Positions 45,501 to 57,118 of a stretch of DNA of 64,000 bases are shown piece by piece (the first letter of the stretch is position 1; the number at the start of each line of letters is the position of its first letter). The position numbers were made by a program, and so were the translations under genes. The stretch is from positions 40,827,021 through 40,891,020 of the forward strand of contig NC_081541.1 of NCBI RefSeq assembly GCF_901000735.1. The letters are read 5' to 3'. This DNA comes from Corylus avellana. Lineage: Eukaryota; Streptophyta; Magnoliopsida; Fagales; Betulaceae. The notes below the pieces were generated by a model, which saw nothing but the letters and a program-made list of their open reading frames with translations, was not told the origin of the DNA and ran no database searches.

Positions 45501-47245
45501 TTTTTATTAACATGTTTACCAAACGCCATTGTGATTTTAAAAATTAGTGATTTCCAAACGCAATTTTTAAAATCACATTTATTGAATTCGCAATCCAAAC
45601 CGACCATAAATGTTTCCTATATATATGAAATAAAAAGATAGTAAAGCATGCATTATGGAGGTGTTTAATTACCATAAAATGTAAAAGAACTGCGTGGTAG
45701 TAGCATGTCCTCTGCATTGCATGAGGCTGTAAGAAGTCTATTCATGCGAGCATCGATCTTATAATGAGACAACAGTCGTTTTGGAGGCATTTTAAATACT
45801 CCTGTAAAAGTTAACCAAAAACATAAATAAATCCAATAAAATCATACATAAATTAATGCATATTCTATTGGGGTGTTAGTGAGCCAAACAAATAAACTCA
45901 AAAAAATTTTCAAATTGACGTGGCATACCGTGAGTGGCAGATAAAAAAGAAGAAATTGCATTTTTTTTTTTAATTTAGAAACCTTTGCCACATCAGTTTA
46001 GAAATTTTTTTGGGTTCATTTGTTTGGCTCTCTAGCACTTCTCTATTCCATTTACTTTTTTTACCCGTGCCAGTAAGTTGTAAAATAATTATAAACCTAA
46101 CATTTTTTTTTTAATAATATTCTTCACACCCATTTCAACTAACGGGACTTTATTGATATGTATTAAGTGGTTTTTTATGTCAATCACTTAAAAAATACAA
46201 AAATAAGAAAATGAAATATACTTAAAACACGTCAAATGGTATAAAATGAGTATAATAATTAAGCGTGAAAAGTAGCATTATTTAATATTTTTCTGTGATA
46301 AAAATGTTATTAATTCCAAATTTTATGAGTAGTAGTTGCATGTCATTTTACAAAATGAATGCAACCTGCATGTGACTTAGCTTCACCACATGCTTAATTC
46401 ATAATTTTTTGTTTTTGTTTTTGTTGTTTTTTACAAAATGCTAATCTATTTAATTAATAATTCATATACATACCATACAAAATTGGCTTCAACAGGCCGG
46501 CAGCTACGTCCCATATATCACCACTATTCTTTCCTCTGTCCGGCAACGGATCACAACCGTCGATCACATCAAACCTCCCAACCGTATCCAACGTCCCAGA
46601 TTCAATCTCATACGGCTCCCCACCTTCCCACAAACACAACACCCTCCCTCCCCACCTCAACACACTGGTATTAGCCACATTTTTCATCACCTTGGTATTA
46701 CCAACCTTGTGTCCCCCTTTCAACACCGAAAATGGGCCCCGGTGGGTGAACCGCCACGTGTCGGTCACGGGGTCGTGCTCCTCCACCTGAGCATGGGTCT
46801 TCACGTACCTAGCCATGAACGTCACCTCCCTAGACACCTCATCAAACGTAAAGGCCCGAAGGTACCCGTGGCCATCCAGCGGGTGCACAGTCGAGCCATG
46901 GTCATCAGCAAAAAGCCCCGGTCCAACCAAATAATACGTGCCGGCAGGAAAGTCGTGAGGTATTGCACCGTCGACAACAGAAAGAGTAACCGGTTTCACT
47001 GTCTCCGAGCGTTGCGACACAAACAGAAATTGGTAGTCCCAAAATGCAGCCACGGAATCATCGAGCACAAGATTATTTGACGCGGTGACGGGTATAGCAT
47101 GCGGCCTTGACAGTTTTACTGATGACGGCCATAACCGGTGCACTGCGGCCGGAGTTAGCTTCGCCGGGGAAGGGAAACTTGTTAGAATGATGTGGTGGGT
47201 TTTTGCTAGCATCTTTGGACAATAATTTTTGTACGAAGGCGGCAT
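35689..47245 (-). CDS. CCD7: Carotenoid cleavage dioxygenase 7 (strigolactone biosynthesis)
   Basis: Seven exons on the minus strand: 47245-46474, 45801-45673, 44784-44653, 43690-43424, 42630-42542, 36672-36358 and 35835-35689. All phases agree and the sum is 616 residues, as expected for CCD7. Family landmarks are the FWDYQFLFVSQRSE start of the catalytic domain, the HPLDGHGYLRAF and HDPVTDTWRFTHRGPFSV blocks, the iron-ligand histidines in DHIMIHDWAFTDTHYI, and the end HLNFPLGFHGFWSSDM. In plants the plastid enzyme cleaves 9-cis-beta-carotene to a 9-cis apocarotenal for CCD8, an early step of strigolactone synthesis. The first 40 residues, basic and Ser/Pro-rich, fit a transit peptide. Intron 5 carries a 5.3 kb Gypsy element in the same orientation, yet the coding sequence is intact. 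Confidence 0.97.
36702..37142 (-). repeat. 3' LTR of the Gypsy element
   Basis: Partner of 41571-42006. It has one more GATAA unit near its right end, which explains the 5 bp length difference. Confidence 0.95.
37124..39955 (-). pseudogene. Gypsy pol: reverse transcriptase, RNase H, integrase (stop and frameshift)
   Basis: Reading leftward, the reverse transcriptase has the catalytic YFDDILIYS motif, FTKLDLKSGYHQIR and MPFGLSNAP. RNase H follows (LHCDASKVGIGAVLSQ). The integrase has its HHCC zinc finger (H and C residues in HERHYEGHMG and CRICQVSKG) and a DDE core (MDFVLGLPK, IVSDRDTRF, HPQTDGQTE). A TAA at 37949-37951 interrupts the integrase core at VVVDRF; the frame reopens at once and runs to 37124. 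The tail continues into the 3' LTR. The nonsense codon separates reverse transcriptase from most of the integrase, so this copy cannot make an intact polyprotein. Confidence 0.93.
37143..37153 (-). other. Polypurine tract of the Gypsy element
   Basis: The minus strand reads CCTGGGGAGAA directly before the 3' LTR. It overlaps the 3' end of the integrase frame. Confidence 0.8.
39940..41541 (-). pseudogene. Gypsy gag and protease, frameshifted against pol
   Basis: The frame starts at ATG 41541 (MAPPNTRRRGNRFANLED). The retrotransposon gag domain is recognised by FRGRAAAWWQQLKQ and the FLPYNYTQTMYQKLQNL block. A CCHC knuckle follows (CFRCGESGHRMEDC), then an aspartic protease with active-site IIDGGSCENVV and a LLLGRPWQYDR flap region. 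The frame ends 16 bases into the pol frame. The join is a T-run on the coding strand near 39950, so gag and pol were probably one frame until a one-base indel. The IDGGS variant of the protease motif is common in plant Gypsy elements. Confidence 0.93.
41557..41568 (-). other. Primer-binding site, initiator tRNA-Met (Gypsy)
   Basis: The minus strand reads TGGTATCAGAGC two bases after the end of the 5' LTR at 41571. Confidence 0.95.
41571..42006 (-). repeat. 5' LTR of the Gypsy element
   Basis: Partner of 36702-37142. It starts TGATGCAGCGTAGGATTG on the plus strand and ends GCATTA next to the TATAC duplication. Confidence 0.95.
42503..42540. repeat. (TA)n(GA)n microsatellite touching a CCD7 splice donor
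   Basis: The repeat ends at base 42540, the second-strand partner of the T in the exon 5 donor GT. On the coding strand exon 5 ends CAG and the intron begins GTTCTCTCTC, so the dinucleotide run forms the donor's downstream bases. Confidence 0.9.
44165..44400. repeat. Tandem duplication with a 122 bp unit in CCD7 intron 3
   Basis: Copies starting ATCCTAAAAAAAAGTTG lie at 44165 and 44287, and the sequence repeats through ACTTATGAACCAATAATG. The copies are almost identical, so the duplication is recent. Confidence 0.9.
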
Positions 47246-47337
47246 GGTTACTTGGTTTAAATAGTTAAAGATTTGTCATCTTTGTTGTAGGTCCACCCCT
47301 ACTTGTGGCATATGATTTTTTTACTGTGCATGGTGGG

Positions 47338-47348
47338 GTATATATATG
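47338..47348 (-). promoter_or_regulatory. Possible TATA box of CCD7
   Basis: A TATATATA run lies about 95 bases before the CCD7 start codon, followed by a GC-richer CCCCACCATG stretch. Position and sequence are plausible for a core promoter, but TA runs are frequent in this DNA. Confidence 0.35.
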
Positions 47349-50300
47349 TGGCATATACACATCGTGGAAGACAATCAGACATGAAGAAATATGGAGAAGA
47401 ATGTGGCAGACATATATATATAATGCTTGAGTTTTTTTTGTGCTTTTTTATTTCTTTTTGTTGTTTAATCTTATGGCGAAGAGTCTGAAGCCATATGCAC
47501 CAATAAAAAAAGGTACGAAATCCATTAAAAAAAAAAAAAACATTTGGGCAAGATATTTACCGCATTATATGTTATTTTATTTTTAAGTTTCTTGTCCTTT
47601 CTTTGTTTGAGAGGACTTAATTGCTTTGTCTTTGTGCTTCAGATATTTTCCATGTTGCGTTTGTCTCTCAAGCAAAATAATAATTTTTTAAAAAATAAAA
47701 ATAAAAACCAAGGTGTGGAAATAATTTACAAAATTTTCATTTTTTTCTTAATTTATTGGAAATTTATAAATTTATTGGAGTATTTTTGTATTATTGAAAA
47801 AAAAAAAATCAGGATTATTATTGTCTTTTTGCTGGTATTGGGGAGCATTATCAATTTTTTTTGTAGTTTTTCCAATTGAAACTTTGGGGGACATTGTTAA
47901 TTAGATCGTAATAAGAACGTAGACTTTTCCCAAAAAAAAAATAAAAATAAAAATTGCAAAGCCACCTAAGGCAAGCAAAAAGACAAAAATGACCCTAATT
48001 TTTTTTTAATAAGACAAAAATACTCTCCAATAAATTCAAAAAAAAAAAAAATTAAAACTTTTACACCCTTGTTTTTTTTTATAAAAAAAATAAAAAAATA
48101 GTTTTATTCCTTTTATTTTATTTTATTAAGGATAGTGACATTGATAAGTTTAAGATAATTTGGAGTTTATGATGATAATTTGAAAGGTACTATAAACTTA
48201 AATAAATATATATTAAAATAAAAAAGGACACAATTAGATTGGGGGATCACAATAGACGGGTAGCCATTGGCGTCGGTGCTTCACTTAGGTTCTCAGCCAT
48301 TGGATCCTTTGATGATCTGATCAGTTCGTCAGAATCCACGTGATAGCCTTAGGATCGCTGGTGGTCGACAGATCGCTGACAATGAGACTCACTTTCACCG
48401 ATCCGGATCCCAGCTAGGGAATTGCTATCAGTTTTTTTTTGAAATTTTGGATATTGAATCTCATTTAATGGTATACAACTACCACTTGTCCCACTAATTA
48501 AAAAATATTATTTTATTATTTAAATTTTAAAAAAATATATATAAAATCAAATTTTTTTTAAAAAAAAAAATATGGGGTGACTGACATTCCTTAAGGCAAA
48601 AATGAGGTGGCTGGCCACCCAATATATTTTTTATTATTTTGTTTTATATTTTCTTTTTAAAAGTTAAATAATAAAATATTATTTTTTAATTAATAGGACA
48701 CGTGACAGTTTGTAGACCTTTGGATAAGATTTAACAGCCAAAATTTTTAAAAAAATTGATAAGCAATTTCCGAGCTATTGCTGGGAATTCCAATCCCACT
48801 TTCACTAGCTCGCTTTGTAGTGCAATTTCAAGGGGGAAGATTTGACTTTATCCAAATGCCAATAATAATTTTCAGGTGGGAATTTTAGAGGCAAATTGAA
48901 GCCAATGTTCACTTCTCATAGACACGGGAGAGTCGCAAGGAGGGGAGGAGCGAAACTAGAATTTGAAGTTTTGGGAGTAAAATTAAAAAAATTTAGGAAT
49001 AAATGGAGTTTGAGGTGTAAAATAAAAAAATAAAAAATAAAATTAGGGGTAAAATTTGAAGGACTTTTATATATATATAATTTTTGGGTACTACATGGTC
49101 CCAAGGGGCCATGTAGTTTCACTCTTGCCGGAGGGTGTTTCTTTTCTTCCCCCGTAAAACGCCGTCAAGCAACTCAAATTCTTTGTTTTCTCAATCCTAT
49201 ACGATGTCGTTTAGCTTAAAAATAATAACGGAGTCAGAGTTGAATATAGACTGGCCATTTGTTATTTTACATAATTTTTTTTTTTTTTTTTAGGGATAAA
49301 TGCATTTTTTGTTCTTATGATTTGGTTTAAAAAAAGTAATGAATCACTTTATAGGGTAACCGTAGAAAACAAATTGGTCCCTGCCGTTAGAAAATTGACG
49401 AAATTCGTTAATATGTCATATTAGCACTAATTATAATGTACTAGGTGCCACTTGTAACAACAGGAAAAAGGAGGTGATGGCGTGTGTAATGTAAAGGCGT
49501 CGAAAATGAGTAATGTTAAATATCTTTTTCGTATCCCTCTTGTGTCTTACTTGTCCAAAAGCATATATTTTCATCAAGATCTATGCAACACCGAGGACAA
49601 GGTGCACCGAATGCTCCTCCGCCTCAAGCAAACGCATTGGATTATTAAATCTCTAGGAGTTGGAGTTGTTCTTCACTTATTTGGAGTTTGAAGTTGACTC
49701 TTAATAAACCTATTGGAGCACGACCATATTAAAATTGTGGTAATTAACTTTATGAGATGGTGGCTGACAAGTTAATTTTCAAATTCACTAAGACGAGAAG
49801 AAAAAAAAAAGTAATAAGAAGATCAAATTTGTAGATTATGCCTCTTATTATGCTCAAATTTGAATAAAAATCCAAATTTCTTTCTCCATTTCTTGAATGG
49901 GCAGATCATATTGATGATTTCAGAGACTTTTTTTTTTTTTCTCAAAATTAATTTGATTGAGACAAACTTCACCCAATTTTGTCTAAGGAATGTGCAGGCC
50001 AAAATCATAGAAGAAAGAGAGTAAAACAAAAAAGAGCAAATAAAGTAATGATTAGGAGTTTGATACTAAGTAGTGTTGTTGGTGTGATTCTGCCGTAGTA
50101 GGACAAGAGGGATGGGACACATTTCACCTTCAGCCGTCTATAGAGGAATCTTGTTAGCTCATCTTCAACTAGCCCCCTTTGGGTAGTAATTGCCAAATTT
50201 ATACTCCACTAAGAAAATGTTTTGTCATCGGTTCAGTAAGACTGTTATATCACTGTTATATAATTACGATGTTTTATAGCAAAAATTAGTCATTAATTCT

Positions 50301-51113
50301 TTCTTTTGAGACCATATTTTTTTAACTCATCCTCAACCAACCCTATTGGGTAGTAATTTTCAAATTTAAATTTCACTAATTACATATTTTGTCTAATGTT
50401 TAATAGACTGTTATACTGTTGTCATATAATTAAAATGGTGTGATAGACTAACAGTGAAAATTAACTATTAATTTTTTTTATAAATATTGATTCAAAAATT
50501 GATTTTTATTGGGACATTATTTGATCAGATGGCGGTGGTGGGTTGGACTGTGGCACTCCAACTAACATATAAATTTATGGTTGAATCGAATGAGTGTGAC
50601 AACCATTTTTTAATCTCACCAATGCATGCTTTTGTCTGGCAATACAACTCTATGCTGACCCATATTGACCAAATTATAGTTGGTAAAATGGTGGTGGGTT
50701 CATTTGTGGGATTAGAACAATTAATATTTGGTTGAATCGATTGAGAATGTGACAACCATTTCATTTTGAAAAAACAAATGAAGACAAAAGAATCATGTAA
50801 TACATGAACTTTGTTTTTTCTTCAAAATTTCTCTTTTGAATTTTGCTAAACGCCATAAGAATACCAACAAAAAAAATAAAAAACAATAGAAGTCTTTGGG
50901 TCCATTTGGCAAATCATTTATTTTATTTTATTTTATTTCACTTTTTATATCACATAATTCACTTTTTATTACTATTAAAATAAAATAAAAATTACTACAA
51001 AACAAAATTTTTTTTCACTTTTCAACACAAAAAATTCAAAACTTTATACCACGTCAATCCATGTCAACTACAATATCTAAGGCAAAATGGTTTGCTAAAC
51101 GAACCCTTTATGA

Positions 51114-51401
51114 TATGGGTGAAAATGCGGTTAATAAAATTCACTAACCGCCTAGACAGCTAACTGGTAGTTAGCGATTAATTACCCTAATAACCATTAA
51201 CCTTTTTTTTTTTTTCCTTAAAAAAAAAAAAAAAAAAAACTCTGTTTTCTATGGTAATACAGTAATACCCTACTACATACGACTTCGCTTCTATATATAT
51301 AGTGGTTAGCGATTTTTTCAAAACCTAAAACCGCTAACCGTAACCGCCTAAGCCGTTAGCGGTTAGCGAGCGGTTATTAACCGCCCGCCTTTTCACCCAT
51401 A
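51114..51401. repeat. hAT-like non-autonomous element
   Basis: Inverted ends TATGGGTGAAAATGCGG and CCGCCTTTTCACCCATA type enclose many CGGTTAGCG words and a T/A homopolymer core. The flanking 8 bp are similar but not identical, so the hAT label is tentative. Related ends occur at 35365-35471, and related interior at 18282-18360. Confidence 0.65.
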
Positions 51402-51769
51402 CCTTATAATTTTGACATTTTTGGACCACTTATCTGTACTAGCTCTCTTCTATTTCCTTTTCTTTAGACTTATTTACCCAAATCATCTCTCTTTCTCTCC
51501 TTTTTTTTTTTTTTTTTTTTCAGTTGTTAGAATATAAGATATTTTCTATATATGTGTTGATGTTATTTTTCCCTATTTAAGCATTTACCATAAATGAGAC
51601 TTGATTACCTTCCTTAGCTCAAACCACCTAACATTATAACTAGAGTCATCTATAACACAAATAGATCAGGTCAATAAGATCAAGACATAGTCCTATAGAA
51701 TACTGCTTAAGGGTGGACGACTGGACGTAGACCTTTAAGGCCGAACTACTCCAAAAATTATGTATATCT

Positions 51770-51960
51770 TTTTTTTATTCATTTATTTTTATCTTTGCTT
51801 CCACTATTACATTTTACAGTTTTTAATTTCTACATCAGTGTTTTATTTGTAGCTTTTCTTGATATATATTATCTCCATGAGAAATGGGGATGTTCCACTC
51901 TCAATTAAATTTGGTTATATAAAAGAAAAATAATTGCATTTCTTTTGATTTAATGTGTTC
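51770..51960. repeat. 190 bp dispersed repeat, inverted copy of 18360-18550
   Basis: It contains GGGGATGTTCCACTCTCAA and TACATTTTACAGTTTTTAA, the inverse of words at 18360-18550, with only a few differences over about 190 bases. Non-coding. Confidence 0.85.
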
Positions 51961-52328
51961 AAGGCTGATTTATTATTATTATTATTGTTATTATTAGTAC
52001 TATGATAGTTTAGCATGTGTTCAAGGGTGATTTTTTTTACAATTGGCTCAATTCGAATGATGCAACAGTCTCAGCTCAAAGTATCAACAAAAAGGCCTGT
52101 GAAGAGCCAACATGTAGCACCCTAGATTTTAAATCCCCATTTAAAGATATTAATTTGAAGATAGTATTATTTTAATATTTATATTAAGTAATGAGATTTG
52201 TTCTTGAAGAATTTATGGATTATATGAGTATTATAAGAATGAATTTTTATTTGAGATCATTACATCTTAAGGTTTATGATAGATTATAGCTTAATAATTT
52301 AATTGGTGACTTTAAGAGATATGATAGT

Positions 52329-53124
52329 GAGTAAGTGCGAGTCATATGATTTCCAGCTTTCTATGAGTATTGCAAGGAAAATTTGGTTAAGGCGAAATGA
52401 TTTTATTGATCATGAGGGTGTGTTCTTACATCCAAATGAAGTAGTCATAAGTCATAAAAGCTTCCAATTCCTTGAGGGATTTTCATCAAGCTCAAAGTGG
52501 GGTTTCACGTGATTGCATCCCAGGTGGGGCTGAATGCATGGCTAAATGGAGGTCACCCCCAGGGCTGGTACAAGGTGAACTGGGATGCGGCCGTGGATAA
52601 AACCAATGGACGAATGGGGTTGGGAGTGGTTACTCGGGACCATACGGGGCAGTTGAGTGCCTTAAAGAGCCTTACCAGGCGTGGCTTCGTTGAACCCGTA
52701 GTTGCTGAAGCTTTGGCTGCTTTGTTGGCTGCTCAGATGTGCTACGAGATGGGGCTCCAACAGGTTTTACTGGAGGGCGATGCAAAGGTTGTAGTTGAAG
52801 CTGTGAATGCCAGGGAACCAGTCTGGAATCGATGGGGACATCTGGTCGATGATATTTTCCTGGCGTTGCAGAGTGTTCCATGTTGGAAAATGGGGTTTGT
52901 TCGAAGAGCAGCTAACCAAGCTGCCCATAGCCCATGAGATGGCACGTTTAGCAATAAAACAGGAAATGGATAGAGTGTGGTTTAATGACCCACCAGAATG
53001 TATTCAATCGATTATTGTATCTGAGCTTTCTGCTCTTGATACTTGATGTTTTTTTATTAATGAAAATGAAAGATATTTGTCTCAAAAAAAAGAAAAAAAA
53101 AAAGAAAAGAAAAAAAGAAGAGAA
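52329..53124 (+). mobile_element. 5'-truncated LINE with RNase H remnant
   Basis: A 10 bp duplication, ATATGATAGT, flanks the insertion (52319-52328 and 53125-53134), and a long A-rich tail (about 53080-53124) ends it. It encodes IARKIWLRRND and then an RVT_3-type RNase H domain (GWYKVNWDAAVDK, AEALAALLAAQM, VLLEGDAKVVVEAVN, FVRRAANQAAH). The last part (EMARLAIKQEMDRVWF, then SELSALDT and a stop) is in another frame, so the copy is dead. Only the last 0.8 kb of the LINE was inserted. Confidence 0.92.
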
Positions 53125-53450
53125 ATATGATAGTATAATGATACATATTATAAATTTGAAGGAAAGTTAGTTTTGAGGGATAACTGATTTGGTGTTAGTA
53201 AACGAAGAAGGGTGTAAAATTTTTAGATAAGATTAAATATGATTTTAATAAGGATTGGGCCCAAAGTATTGTTAATAATGCTCATCTCTTATTATATAGA
53301 ACCGGACCCCTTTATGCATAATCCATACCATTTTCTTTCTTTTCTTTTATTTATTCCTCTATTTCCACACTCCCCTCTTTTTTTCCATGAAGCCCCCACC
53401 CACTGTCTTTTCTTCCTTTCTTATTTTTCTACCAACACACCAACCCCTCT

Positions 53451-55215
53451 CACTACAAAAAATTAAATTTTTTCTGACAGACGTTTTCTGACGTGTCAGG
53501 TAGTCTGACACATCAGAAAACGTCCCTGACGGGGCCTTTCTGACGTGTTTCACGCGTGAGCATTATAGGTGTCAGAAATGGAAAATTTCTGACGTGTCAA
53601 GTTTTAACCCGTCAGAAATTTCTGACGTGTTATAATTAACACGTCATAAATTATTTTCTGACGTTTTAAATTTGACACGTCAGAAATTATTTTCTAACGT
53701 TTTAAATTCGACACGTCAGAAATTTCTGATGGATCAAATTTGACACGTCAGAATAATTTCTGACATGTCAATTTGTGACCCGTCAGAAATTTCCTGACGT
53801 GTCAAAATTGACACGTCAAGAAATTTAAAAAATTAATTAAATTTTTTTTTTCTGAATTTTTTTTTTCAATTAAAAAATTTATTATTTTATCTGAAATCTC
53901 TGCACGGCTCCCTCACGTGCAGAGATTTCAAATTGGTGCAGCTCCCTCACCAATTTCTCTTTTCTTTTCTCTGCAAATCTGCAGAGAAAATAAAAGATCA
54001 TTTTCTCCTTTTTTTTTCTCTTCAATTTGTTTCTGCAGATCTGCTTAGATCATGCCTCCATGCTCTCCATTTTCTCAGTACTGTCTCTCTCTTCTTTTCT
54101 CTATTTACAAAAACCCAAACCGAAAAAAGTTTTTAAAAAATCAAAAATCCAAATAAAAAACTCAAACCTCAAAACCCAACAAATTTTCAAAAACCCAAAA
54201 AATCTTCTTATCTTCTCTTCTTCTTCTTCTTCTCTTCTCCTTTTATTTTTTTTTCTTCTGCTTCTGTTCTTCTTTCCTTTTTCTTCTTCTTCTTTTGCTT
54301 TTCTTCAATCTGCTGCTTCTCTTCTTTTTATCTTCACCTTTTCTTTTTCTTCTTCCTCTAGAGAGGAGCTTCGTACCAGATCAGGGAGATTGAGAGAGGA
54401 GAGAGAGAGAGTGTGGGGAATTTCAAAATAAGAAGAGGGAAGAATAAAAAGAGGAAAAAAGTTGGGGAAAAATTTTCAAAATCCTGCCCATGGTGAGTCT
54501 GGCCTGCATAAAATTTCCTGACGTGCCACACATGGCACGTCAGAAAAGTCTCCTAAATAAAAAAAAAAAATCTACTTAATTATATCTGTTTATATATATA
54601 TACAAAAAACATTGTCAGATAATGTTTCTCATTCAGCTAATCTTGTAGGAAGTGTCAATGTAAAACTGTCGACTATGTAAAAAAAGATGAAACCTGAATG
54701 CATGATTTTCTTCCGTTGTGAAAGTTAGAAAATGGAATTCTTCTTAGTAGGCTAGGCTCCCAATCTTCATTAATGAATAAATAAATAAATATATCAGAAT
54801 AGTAGATTCTGTATATTTCATCATTTTTTTTTTTTTTTAAATTCCTAACGTGCTATTTTTAGCACGTCAGGAATCATGCAAATATATTTTAAAAAAAAAT
54901 GATGAAATATACTGACGTGTCAAAGAGACACGTCAATAATTTTCTGACGTGTCAAAGTTTGACACGTCAGTAAATTATAAAATTTAAAGTTATTTAAAAA
55001 TTAAATTGAATTAAAATTTACTGACGTGTCAAAAGTTGACACGTCAGAAAATTCTGACGTGTCATATTTAACACGTCAGTAAATCCTGACGTGTTACTTT
55101 TGACATGTCAGTAAAAAATTTGTTGACGTGCCAATTTTAGCACATCAGCATTTACTGACGTGGCAAAAAATAGACACTATTTGCCATGTCAGAAAATGAC
55201 CGATTTTTTGTAGTG
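53451..55215. mobile_element. Non-autonomous CACTA (En/Spm-type) transposon
   Basis: The left end is CACTACAAAAAATTAAAT and the right end ATTTTTTGTAGTG, the classic CACTA terminal repeat, flanked by a 3 bp duplication TCT (53448-53450 and 55216-55218). The outer 350-450 bases on each side are filled with some thirty copies of TGACGTGTCA and variants in both orientations, the usual subterminal transposase-binding repeats. The middle (53880-54480) is different DNA with CTGCACGGCTCCCTCACG and a pyrimidine-rich tract; it may be captured sequence. No transposase is encoded. It sits inside the solo LTR, so it is younger. Confidence 0.96.
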
Positions 55216-57118
55216 TCTCTTCCCCCACTTTCCCCAACGTCACTTACTACCACTCATTACTCCTTTCATTTTTCTTCATTCCTTCTTTTACCGCGCGGCT
55301 TGGACTTTTTTTTCATTTTCTTGACTTCACCTACTTTCATTGCTTTATTATCTAACAGAGAGCAAGAAATGAGAAGATAGAGAAGATAGAGAGAGGGAGC
55401 CTTACGGATGTAAGAAAGAGAAGACAGGGGGAGAGAGATGTTGCAATAGAGTGAGAGATGGACACAGAAGCATGAGAAAGAGAAAGAGGGTGAGATGCTG
55501 AGGGGGAGAAACAGAGATTGAGAAGATGGCCAAGAGAGAGATTTGCAGAATAATAAAAATGGGTTCTTCAAAGGTAAAATTCTTCTTCCTTTAGCTATAG
55601 GTAATTAATTTTAAGTTGAGTAATGAGTCTTAGATGAGAACCTTTTGATTTAATTAGGATGATATTGGGAGGTTTCATTCTTGAGAATTTTGAATTAGTT
55701 TTGGGAGTTGATTCTCTATTTTTGGGCTGAGTTATAAGATGTTTTGGGTTGAATTTTAATGAGTTAACTTCCATAAAGAAGTAGACTAGAGTTTTTTGAT
55801 TTTGGTAATTCCTGGTTAGATTTCTTGAGGCTTAGCCGAATGGGTTATTCTCGATTGCTGGGTGTCAATTTTTGGAAGAACCCGTGAGTGGTATTTTGGG
55901 GGTTTGATGTTTAAAGTCTTGCTCTTAGTTGACTGTTGGGCAATGAGGAGTTAATTGATTTTCATGAATTGTTATTAATTTAGTTGTAAATAAACAGAAT
56001 GGAACAACAAGATTTTTTTTTTAAGATGATTAATTAGCAATTTAAAGACTGCTCATAGCTTCAGTGAGGTAAGTAAATTCTTCTAAAATTACTTCATGTC
56101 ATGTTATTTATATATTCTTGTATTAAACTGTAAATAATTATTTTATTTACCATCATGGGGATATGTTGCATGCATGAAAAATTTATAAATGAATTATTTA
56201 GAAAACTTCTATTTCTTTTAAATACTTTCTAAATACAGTAAGTTTATATTTGGAAAAGTTTCTATTTTAAGAAAAGAAATTTGAGAAATGATGATGATTA
56301 TAAAATTTTTTTTAAAAAAAAAATTAAAAAATAAGAATGATGGTAAACCCTCCTACATGTTGCCCTAAGATGCATCAAGAGAAGTACAAGATATAAGATA
56401 AATATTTATAAAATGAAGGCACATGTATAGAGGGGAGTATTTTTGGCCCCAAGATAAGTCAGAATGAGAGGAGTTCCATACCGATACTCAGATGGGGGCG
56501 AAACCATTGAAGGAGGCTATGCAAGAAGGTGGTATTTCATCAACATGACCGTTGAGTGCACCAATAAGAGTTAATTGACGGTCAGGCATGACTGAGGCCA
56601 CAGTTCATTGCCATGATCACAAGGACCCACAACCCTCGTACACAAGGGTAACAGTATATATGGGCCCTATTATGAGATAATGACTAAAGATAAATGAATT
56701 GATGATTTATAATGATGAATTATGATGATTTTTTATAATGATGAATTACGACGATGATGTATTGCTAGATGTAATAGTATGTATATACTACGGGAGATGC
56801 AATTGTACGTATATATATTGTTATAACTGATTGTATATTTATTTATAAAAACATTTTTCAAAACTGGAGACAAGGAGTAAAACTATTTACGGCTGTGGAT
56901 TTTGCTTACTAGGCCCCCTTTGGGCTCATTCAGTTTTATTTCTTGTTCTTAGGTAAGGAGCAGGCTGGAATACAAGGCCGGAATGGGGGTGGAAATATAT
57001 TATCCAATAATTTGTCATAAGCACTCTAATTAACCTTATAGATCTTTGCAAAAAAAATTATTGTAAAAGAAGAAAAGTGGCAAACTTAACCCTAACGGGC
57101 TGAGGATGTTACACAACA

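Larger units (their letters stand above)
47349..52112. other. Intergenic region upstream of CCD7
   Basis: 48240-48420 is unusually GC-balanced and non-repetitive for this region (CGGTGCTTCACTTAGG, GATCGCTGGTGGTCGAC); I cannot assign it. 48570-48625 has a GGTGGCTGGCCACCC palindrome of the GC-rich repeat group. 49285-49460 is a decayed repeat. 50150-50480 has an imperfect direct duplication of about 176 bp (marker GGGTAGTAATT). 50895-51112 is MITE-like, with GGGTCCATTTGGCAAA and TTTGCTAAACGAACCC ends. 51114-51401 and 51770-51960 are listed separately. No gene is supported. Confidence 0.5.
52113..57113. mobile_element. Solo LTR carrying nested LINE and CACTA insertions
   Basis: The left end is TGTAGCACCC and the right end GGATGTTACA, near-inverse termini with TG and CA. 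The same 5 bp, CAACA, flanks both sides (52108-52112 and 57114-57118). Removing the LINE and the CACTA element with one copy of each of their duplications leaves about 2.4 kb, a length seen for LTRs of large Gypsy elements. There is no primer-binding site or coding region, so it is a solo LTR left by recombination. The part at 56880-57110 (GGGCTCATTCAG, then TTCTTAGGTAAGGAG) resembles the end region of such LTRs. Confidence 0.85.

Noticed and set aside
49482..49691. 69-codon frame, plus strand
   Set aside because: No homology, no conserved flanks, and of chance length for this composition.
53455..53870. TGACGTGTCA cluster as a host gene promoter
   Set aside because: The cluster lies exactly inside CACTA termini with a target duplication, so it is the element's subterminal repeat region.
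54027..54431. 134-codon Ser/Leu-rich frame
   Set aside because: It follows a pyrimidine-rich tract in the core of the CACTA element, which produces low-complexity frames by chance.
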